NCBI GenBank assembly: GCA_041742635.1
Contig: JBGSIF010000277.1
Location: 1 to 10,294 of the forward strand
DNA from: JTS-AC122 sp041742635
Lineage (GTDB): Bacteria; Planctomycetota; Phycisphaerae; Phycisphaerales; UBA1924
Length of the DNA stretch: 10,294 nucleotides
Reading direction: 5' to 3'
The position numbers and the translations under genes are program-made. This document shows, in pieces, positions 6,197-10,294 of this stretch. The notes below the pieces were generated by a model. That model was not told where the DNA came from. It saw only the letters and a program-made list of their open reading frames with translations, and made no database searches. Numbering within the stretch: the stretch's first letter is position 1; every line of letters begins with the position of its first letter.

Positions 6197-7914
6197 GGGG
6201 TCGGACACCCGTTCTCGTCATCGGACTGGCGATATTTGACGACAGTGAACTGATTGCCAGTGTTGGTGAAGAGGCCGTACAGATAAACGTCGCCGACGTG
6301 ATCGATCGCGTTGCTGCCGTACCGACTGACCCTGATCGAGCCTGAGGTGTCGGAACCGTTTTGGATGCCACCGACGGTGACAAAGTCGTCTGCCGTAGGG
6401 ATCGGCGCAGTACCTGTACAGACCTGCCAGCGGCGCTGTCCGTTGAAAGGAAGATACGAGATAGCGAAATAATCCTTACTCGACCCGGTGTATGAAAATC
6501 CGGCGACGTAAATATTGTCCGCTTTGTCAACGATCAGATCCATTGCACGGTCTTCGGCGCTCGCTGACGGATGATTGAAGAGGGCGACACCGCCGGGCAA
6601 GAATGGAGGTGGCCCGTCCCATACTTTGATTCCATCGGCAGCGGCGTACCCGATCGTCGCTACATTGAACCCCTCGCTCGTACCGCCCCACGACGATCCG
6701 GTGACGAAGACGTAGAACGCGCCAGTGCTCAGTTTGACGGCGATAGCGTGATCGGTTCCCTGGCTCGTACTGGAGTCGGCTCCGTCATACACGCGTGTCG
6801 GCCCGAGCGGTCCGCCCCATTTGGGCACCAGCGGGCCGGGGAACGAGGGGGACATCGAGTCAAGATTATATGCGATGGTGACGAAGTCGTCGGTGCCATC
6901 CCCGGGGCTGGTGCCGTTTGAATACCCGGTTACGGCGACGGTTCCATCAATCTGACACTGCGGGCTATAGAACGCGAGAGCGTCGAGCGAGGTCAGGTAG
7001 TCGTCGCCGCTGTTCGGTGAGTTGTAGAGCGTGGGGGTTGACGCCAACGCGGTCGTTCCATCGATACTTATGATCACGTAATCATTTTTATTAATAACGC
7101 CTTGGTACGAGGTTCCGCCGACGTAAATGCGGTTGTACTCGCTTGGTTCGCCGCCTTCGGGGACGCAGCGGCGGTGCTGGACGGAGAACTCGGAGAACGT
7201 GTCGGGTCCGTTGCCGGCACCATTAAAGCGAAATGGCGCGGCCCAGTTTACATTGAAAGGCGTGCCGTCGGTTTCTTTGAGTTTGAAGACGACGATGTCC
7301 CTTCCGAGCGTCGCGCCGGTGGCGACGCCCTCGGCGGTGCCGCCGACGTACACGGCGTTCAGTGCCGGGTCGCCACCGAACCCCGAGAACTGGTTCCATT
7401 CGATCTGCACTGGCACGTCGTCGCCGGTCACGTCGGGTGTTGAGTACGTAAATGGAGCGGGCCAGAGAGTATTGCCCGCGCCGTCGTATCCCATGACGAT
7501 GATGTTCTTTCCGGTGCCGGATTTGTACCAGCCGGTGACGAAGACCTTGGTGGCGAACTTATCGGTGATGACCGAGATGCCGTCGGCATCGGTCTGGCCG
7601 GGCTGGGTCGGCAGGAGACGGCTCCAACCGAGTACTCCTTGCTGTCCGGTCGAACCTGTGTGATCGATGCGTTGGAGTTTGATTTGGGCGCTGCCGCCGG
7701 TGGGGGGTGAGTCGCGCCCGACGACGAACGCAGCACCGAGTTCAGGCGGGCGGGTGGACCCCGCCGCCGAGAGTGCGAATCGCTTGGGTGATTCTTTGGG
7801 CGTGCCGATCAGTTGAAGCCCGAAGGCATTCTGCACGAACGCAGGCTGCGTGGCCGCGACGCTTGCGAAGACCAAAATAGACAGCGCCGACCCCATGACG
7901 TACCTCGACAACAT
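6193..7914 (-). CDS. Secreted SBBP-like beta-propeller protein
   Basis: The 573-aa product starts at ATG 7914-7912, preceded by GGGAGGTGATTC, a nearly full-length Shine-Dalgarno. Residues 1-21 form a signal peptide (hydrophobic run to ASVAA, cleavage likely before TQPA), so it is exported. The body carries repeated strands of the form (V/I)xVxG: FVVG near 63, VFVTGWY 124, VYVGGTA 188, IYVGGTS 263, VAVTGYS 326, FVTGSSW 403, IYVAGFS 468 and VYLYGLF 543, several followed by a D-x-(V/F)-x-I-x-Y strand and a Trp, as in bacterial SBBP ('beta-propeller') repeats. Eight blade-like units suggest one closed propeller. Unlike its partner it has no dockerin and ends DDENGCPTP. Its TGA overlaps the ATG of the FG-GAP gene, so the two are probably translated together. 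No enzyme motif is visible; a binding or structural surface role is an inference. Confidence 0.85.
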   Translation of the reverse strand: MLSRYVMGSALSILVFASVAATQPAFVQNAFGLQLIGTPKESPKRFALSAAGSTRPPELGAAFVVGRDSPPTGGSAQIKLQRIDHTGSTGQQGVLGWSRLLPTQPGQTDADGISVITDKFATKVFVTGWYKSGTGKNIIVMGYDGAGNTLWPAPFTYSTPDVTGDDVPVQIEWNQFSGFGGDPALNAVYVGGTAEGVATGATLGRDIVVFKLKETDGTPFNVNWAAPFRFNGAGNGPDTFSEFSVQHRRCVPEGGEPSEYNRIYVGGTSYQGVINKNDYVIISIDGTTALASTPTLYNSPNSGDDYLTSLDALAFYSPQCQIDGTVAVTGYSNGTSPGDGTDDFVTIAYNLDSMSPSFPGPLVPKWGGPLGPTRVYDGADSSTSQGTDHAIAVKLSTGAFYVFVTGSSWGGTSEGFNVATIGYAAADGIKVWDGPPPFLPGGVALFNHPSASAEDRAMDLIVDKADNIYVAGFSYTGSSKDYFAISYLPFNGQRRWQVCTGTAPIPTADDFVTVGGIQNGSDTSGSIRVSRYGSNAIDHVGDVYLYGLFTNTGNQFTVVKYRQSDDENGCPTP

Positions 7915-7972
7915 GAATCACCTCCCAGTATGCCCGAAACGACGGGATGAATCAACCGGAATGCAGTATGCC
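7913..7972 (-). repeat. Imperfect direct repeat in the leader of the propeller operon
   Basis: On the plus strand ATGAATCA followed by CAGTATGCC occurs twice: 7913-7934 and 7947-7972, with a few bases inserted between the two parts in the second copy. The copy nearest the gene contains the Shine-Dalgarno and the start codon. This could be a leader duplication or a pair of binding sites. Confidence 0.4.
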
Positions 7973-7976
7973 GCAC

Positions 7977-8017
7977 AAAAAAAACAAGTGAATTCCCGAC
8001 GGAATTCCAAATTGTTT
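7977..8017 (-). terminator. Leader hairpin followed by a run of eight Us on the minus strand
   Basis: On the minus strand GAATTCC, loop GTCG, GGAATTC (8007-7990) forms a 7-bp stem. Outer bases AAACAA (8017-8012) can pair with TTGTTT (7987-7982), and an unbroken run of eight Ts (7984-7977) follows. This is the shape of an intrinsic terminator, but it lies about 60-75 bases upstream of the propeller start codon. No minus-strand gene lies to its right in the window, so it may be an attenuator in the operon's own leader, or a leftover terminator. Confidence 0.5.
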
Positions 8018-8053
8018 CGCACCTCGGGCACCTCTGACTCGATGACGGAATGC

Positions 8054-8167
8054 GTGCGAGTTGGGAAACTCGCACAAGCGGGGCGGACTCCGTGATGTTC
8101 CGGCACGCCGTCTCTTCGTCTCTGTGATTTCCTGACTTTTCTTTGACTACCCGACTTTCTGACATAC
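8054..8167 (+). repeat. Palindrome plus octamer array, copy 2 (right bracket of the minus-strand pair)
   Basis: The palindrome is perfect here: GTGCGAGTT (8054-8062), loop GGGA, AACTCGCAC (8067-8075). About 50 bases later an 8-base rhythm appears: TGATTTCC (8125), TGACTTTT (8133), then after three bases TGACTACC (8144), CGACTTTC (8152) and TGACATAC (8160). Palindrome and array are in opposite orientation to copy 1, so both arrays face outward from the propeller genes. Confidence 0.55.
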
Positions 8168-8190
8168 ACGGCGGTCTCATGTGTCCCCGC

Positions 8191-8196
8191 TATGAT
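8191..8196 (+). promoter_or_regulatory. -10-like box upstream of the tRNase Z-like gene
   Basis: TATGAT differs from TATAAT at one base and would give a leader of about 58 nt before the ATG at 8261. The -35 position has no match. CTGACA at 8159-8164 is too far away (26 bases). Weak support. Confidence 0.3.
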
Positions 8197-8260
8197 GGGC
8201 GTTGGATAACCGACTTGTCACCCACTGCCGGGGCTGCCGCCTTGGCTCGGAGGTTTCTCG

Positions 8261-9190
8261 ATGATTCCCAAGCCGCCGCCCCGGGAGGGGTCACTGGGCT
8301 TTTTGTACCTTCCGCCGTACCGCGTGATCGGCGAGAGCGTCGCGGGCGAGGCGACGACGGTGACGATCCCGGAACTGGATGTGTGCTTCGACGCGGGGAG
8401 TTGCCCGCGGGCGATCCTGGCGAGCAAGTTCCTGTGCATCTCGCACGGGCACATGGACCACATCGGCTCGCTGGCGTACTTCTGCTCGCAGCGGTTCTTT
8501 CAAGGGATGGGCGAGGCGACCGTGGTGTGCAGCGCGCAGGTCGCGCCGGCGATCCACGGGATGATGAAGGGGTACATCGACCTGGAGCGTCAGGAGACGC
8601 CGTACAAACTCATCGCGCTGGAGCCTGAGCAGTCGGTGGAGATCAAGAACAACACGATACTCAAGGGGATCGCCATCGAACATGCTCACGGGTCGATGGG
8701 GTACATCGTGATCGAGAAGCGGAGCAAGTTGAAAGACGAGTTCGTGGGGCTGCCGCAGGAGAAACTCAAGGAACTCAAGGATCGCGGGACGGCGATCACG
8801 CGGACGCTGGAGATCCCGCAGGTGGCGTACCTGGGCGATACCGCGCCGGGGCCGCAACTCGTGCGAGAAGAAGTCCGTACGGCGCAGATCGTAATCTGCG
8901 AATGCACGTTCACCGAGCCTGAGCACCGCGATCGGGCCAAGGTGGGGATGCACATGCACGCGGACGACATCGCCGAGTGGATGCGGGTGCTGGAGTGCCG
9001 ATCACTGGTGCTGGTGCATTTTTCGAGGCGGACGAACTTGGGGCAGGCGCGTCGGCGGATCGAAGACATCGTCGGCCCGGAGAAGGCCCAGCGGGTTCAT
9101 TTCCTGATGGACCACCGTACCAACCGGCTGCGGTACGAGAAGCAGTTAGCCGAGGCGGGCGAGAAAGAAGGGGACGCGGGGGAGGTGTGA
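8261..9190 (+). CDS. rnz: Short-form tRNase Z-like MBL-fold endonuclease (plant TRZ1-like)
   Basis: This 309-aa protein is a metallo-beta-lactamase-fold hydrolase with the two-zinc motif HGHMDH (62-67), H143 in the AHGSMGY segment, D193 in GDT, ECTF (214-217), HMHADDI (231-237) and H253 in LVHFSRR. From memory, order, spacing and wording follow the short tRNase Z of plants: ISHGHMDHIG, then a SQGY-like segment, then LKxEYxGLxxxxIKxLK (here LKDEFVGLPQEKLKELK), then VAYLGDT and an IHFS-type motif. tRNase Z removes the 3' trailer of pre-tRNA in the cytoplasm. GGAGG (8249-8253) seven bases upstream fixes the ATG. The length of about 300 aa is normal for the short form. It could be another MBL hydrolase of unknown substrate, since the flexible arm that grips tRNA was not clearly identified. 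It is divergent from the propeller operon and monocistronic as far as visible. Confidence 0.85.
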   Translation: MIPKPPPREGSLGFLYLPPYRVIGESVAGEATTVTIPELDVCFDAGSCPRAILASKFLCISHGHMDHIGSLAYFCSQRFFQGMGEATVVCSAQVAPAIHGMMKGYIDLERQETPYKLIALEPEQSVEIKNNTILKGIAIEHAHGSMGYIVIEKRSKLKDEFVGLPQEKLKELKDRGTAITRTLEIPQVAYLGDTAPGPQLVREEVRTAQIVICECTFTEPEHRDRAKVGMHMHADDIAEWMRVLECRSLVLVHFSRRTNLGQARRRIEDIVGPEKAQRVHFLMDHRTNRLRYEKQLAEAGEKEGDAGEV

Positions 9191-9196
9191 ACGACT

Positions 9197-9275
9197 CCGT
9201 ATAGCCCAAGCCGACGGCTTGGAGTGCCGCCAAAGCCAAAGACCGGCCCGTATAGCCGGGCCACCGGGAGTGCCC
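9197..9275 (+). repeat. Tandem pair of hairpin-forming repeats after the tRNase Z-like gene
   Basis: CCGTATAGCC begins at 9197 and again at 9248 (51 bp apart), and each copy ends in GGAGTGCC or GGGAGTGCC. Copy one contains CCAAGCC (9206-9212), loop GAC, GGCTTGG (9216-9222). Around copy two, GGCCCG (9245-9250) pairs with CGGGCC (9257-9262). The arms differ between copies while the flanking boxes are kept, as if structure were selected. Lying seven bases after the stop, they may serve as 3'-end structure or terminator. Confidence 0.6.
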
Positions 9276-9292
9276 AACAACTACGGTGACGC

Positions 9293-9456
9293 CCGATTGG
9301 TCAGGGCTATCGCATGATCGCCAAGAGAAATACGAACATTCAACATTGGATACATTGATCGAATCGGATGTCGCTGTTGTATCGCTGAGTACTCGAAGAC
9401 CGATGGGGACCGTCGGGCCACCCAAGAGCGATCATGCGATTGCCCTGACCAATCGG
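9293..9456. repeat. 164-bp element bounded by 29-bp inverted repeats (MITE-like or long hairpin)
   Basis: The left arm (9293-9321) and the reverse complement of the right arm (9428-9456) agree at 28 of 29 bases; both contain CCGATTGGTCAGGGC and ATCGCATGATCGC, differing only at the base between these blocks' join (T against A). The 106-base interior has no gene. I see no target-site duplication next to the arms and no transposase. It could be a non-autonomous mobile element remnant or a structured RNA with a long stem. Confidence 0.7.
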
Positions 9457-9560
9457 TGCGGTTCAAGGAGCGGAACACGCTGTGCTGCGTAGCATCGTGC
9501 TGGCGATAGAGCGTCGTTCGTATCTTAGTCAGTCAGTACTTTTTCAGACTCCAACCCCTC

Positions 9561-10294
9561 ATGCCTTCCACTCCTCAACACCGTCATCGCACCCTCCTGG
9601 TTCTTTCGCAGGTCTATGTCCCCGACCCGGCGTCGGTCGGGCAGCACATCGCGGACGCCGCGGCGGAGATGGTCCGGCGCGGGTATCCCGTCCGAGTGAT
9701 CTGCTCGGCGCGCGGGTACGACAACCCGTCGAACAAATACCCGCTGCGCGAGGTGCGCGACGGGGTGGACATCCGCCGGCTGCCCCTCTCGAGTTTCGGG
9801 AAGAAGTCGATACCCATTCGGCTGCTCGGGGCGGTGATGTTCCTGACGCAGGCGCTGGTCTGTGGCCTCTTCACGCCGCGGCTGGGGAGCATCCTCGTCA
9901 GCACATCGCCGCCGATGTGCTCGATCGTCGCGGTCATCATCAGCAAGGTGCGCGGCGTGCCGATCACGTACTGGCTCATGGACATGAACCCGGATCAGGT
10001 CGTCGCACTCGGGAAAGCGACAGAGCGGTCGATCGGCGTGCGGGTGTTCCGCTGGATGAACCGGCGGATCTGGGCCAATGCCGCGGCGGTGGTCGCGCTG
10101 GACCGCTTCATGGCCGAACGTGTCACAAAGCGGATGGATATCTCGAAGAAGTTGCATGTGATGCCCCCGTGGCCGCTGGAGGACTATGGCGAGCCGGTGC
10201 GGCATGAGGATAACCCGTTCCGGGTGAAGCATGGGATGGGGGGGACGATGCGGAGTGAACCGGGCAAGGAGAGTGGACCGGGCGTCCCGCCCGG
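9561..10294 (+). CDS. Family 4 glycosyltransferase (WbuB-like), N-terminal part, runs off the window
   Basis: An open frame from ATG 9561 continues for 244 codons to the window edge. It reads LLVLSQVYVPDPASVGQH (12-29) then HIADAAAEMVRRGYPVRVICSARGYD, the N-terminal nucleotide-sugar transferase fold of GT4 enzymes, with a DGVDIRRLPLSSFGK segment (68-81), VSTSPP (113-118), PITYWLMDMNPDQ (134-146) and NAAAVVALDRFMAERV (173-188), as in WbuB-like transferases of O-antigen or exopolysaccharide synthesis. The donor-binding C-terminal half with the EX7E motif lies outside. VMPPWPLED then HEDNPFRVKHGM (200-226) leads to where the second domain should begin, but residues 227-244 are a Gly/Pro/Ser-rich stretch not expected there. 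No Shine-Dalgarno precedes the ATG; it is chosen because the conserved fold begins at residue 11. Confidence 0.88.
   Translation, partial: MPSTPQHRHRTLLVLSQVYVPDPASVGQHIADAAAEMVRRGYPVRVICSARGYDNPSNKYPLREVRDGVDIRRLPLSSFGKKSIPIRLLGAVMFLTQALVCGLFTPRLGSILVSTSPPMCSIVAVIISKVRGVPITYWLMDMNPDQVVALGKATERSIGVRVFRWMNRRIWANAAAVVALDRFMAERVTKRMDISKKLHVMPPWPLEDYGEPVRHEDNPFRVKHGMGGTMRSEPGKESGPGVPP

Larger units (their letters stand above)
7915..8260. other. Divergent intergenic region, 346 bases, without a gene
   Basis: This gap separates the minus-strand propeller operon from the plus-strand MBL-fold gene. It holds the Shine-Dalgarno and repeated leader of the former, the hairpin with T-run (7977-8017), the second palindrome (8054-8075), the octamer array (8125-8167) and a -10-like TATGAT (8191-8196). 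The open frames across it show no protein character. I could not find a convincing promoter for the minus-strand operon. Confidence 0.6.
9191..9560. other. 370-base gap before the glycosyltransferase
   Basis: Besides the tandem hairpin repeat (9197-9275) and the inverted-repeat element (9293-9456), the gap ends with about 100 bases that hold no clear promoter. TATCTT (9521-9526) and TACTTT (9537-9542) are possible -10 boxes without -35 partners. Short open frames crossing the inverted repeats on both strands are explained by the repeats. Confidence 0.6.

Noticed and set aside
9455..9482. GGTTCAA resembling a tRNA T-loop
   Set aside because: No acceptor, D or anticodon arms can be built around it.
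9286..9492. Short open frames on both strands across the inverted repeat
   Set aside because: Their shared peptides arise from the inverted-repeat arms themselves; no start signal or domain supports them.
9482..10207. Plus-strand open frame with a stop inside the glycosyltransferase region
   Set aside because: It is a shadow in another frame; the frame from 9561 carries clear GT4 sequence and stays open to the window edge.

Overview
The window looks like a stretch of chromosome from a planctomycete of the class Phycisphaerae. Three things point there: a C-terminal 'GC-type' dockerin (two Asp/Asn-rich loops each followed by SQDFFDFL, protein ending in Gly-Cys), a membrane pyrophosphatase of the divergent long type, and GC-rich genes on both strands separated by repeat-rich gaps. 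The taxon is inferred from remembered family knowledge; no search was run.

Layout, left to right. (1) 2-79, the glycine-rich tail of a protein, probably an RRM-type RNA-binding protein, followed by two hairpins. (2) A 454-base gap with an imperfect direct repeat, an extended -10 promoter candidate and a run of G-tracts. (3) 534-3170, a membrane-bound ion-pumping pyrophosphatase (hppA type), closed by a textbook terminator. (4) 3306-4541, a cytoplasmic M16 zinc protease, possibly read from a leaderless transcript. (5) On the minus strand, 7914 back to 4668, a two-gene unit joined by an ATGA stop/start overlap: first a secreted SBBP-like beta-propeller protein, then a secreted FG-GAP (integrin-alpha-like) beta-propeller protein with a C-terminal dockerin. 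The second gene is broken by one frameshift near 5162-5179. (6) A divergent gap full of hairpins. (7) 8261-9190, a metallo-beta-lactamase-fold protein closely resembling the short plant-type tRNase Z. (8) A 370-base gap holding a tandem hairpin repeat and a 164-bp element bounded by 29-bp inverted repeats that differ at one base. (9) 9561 to the end, the N-terminal part of a family 4 glycosyltransferase.

The plus-strand genes are housekeeping or envelope functions with no evident shared pathway: energy coupling by pyrophosphate, protein turnover, tRNA 3' processing and surface glycan synthesis. The minus-strand pair is the accessory part: two exported propeller proteins, one tagged with a dockerin. 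It is bracketed by inverted copies of a small palindrome, each with a degenerate 8-nt repeat array on its outer side, and by eye it is less GC-rich than its neighbours.

There is no CRISPR array, transposase, rRNA or tRNA that I can see. The most interesting items are the dockerin-tagged propeller operon with its frameshift, the bracketing palindrome/octamer modules, and the 164-bp inverted-repeat element.
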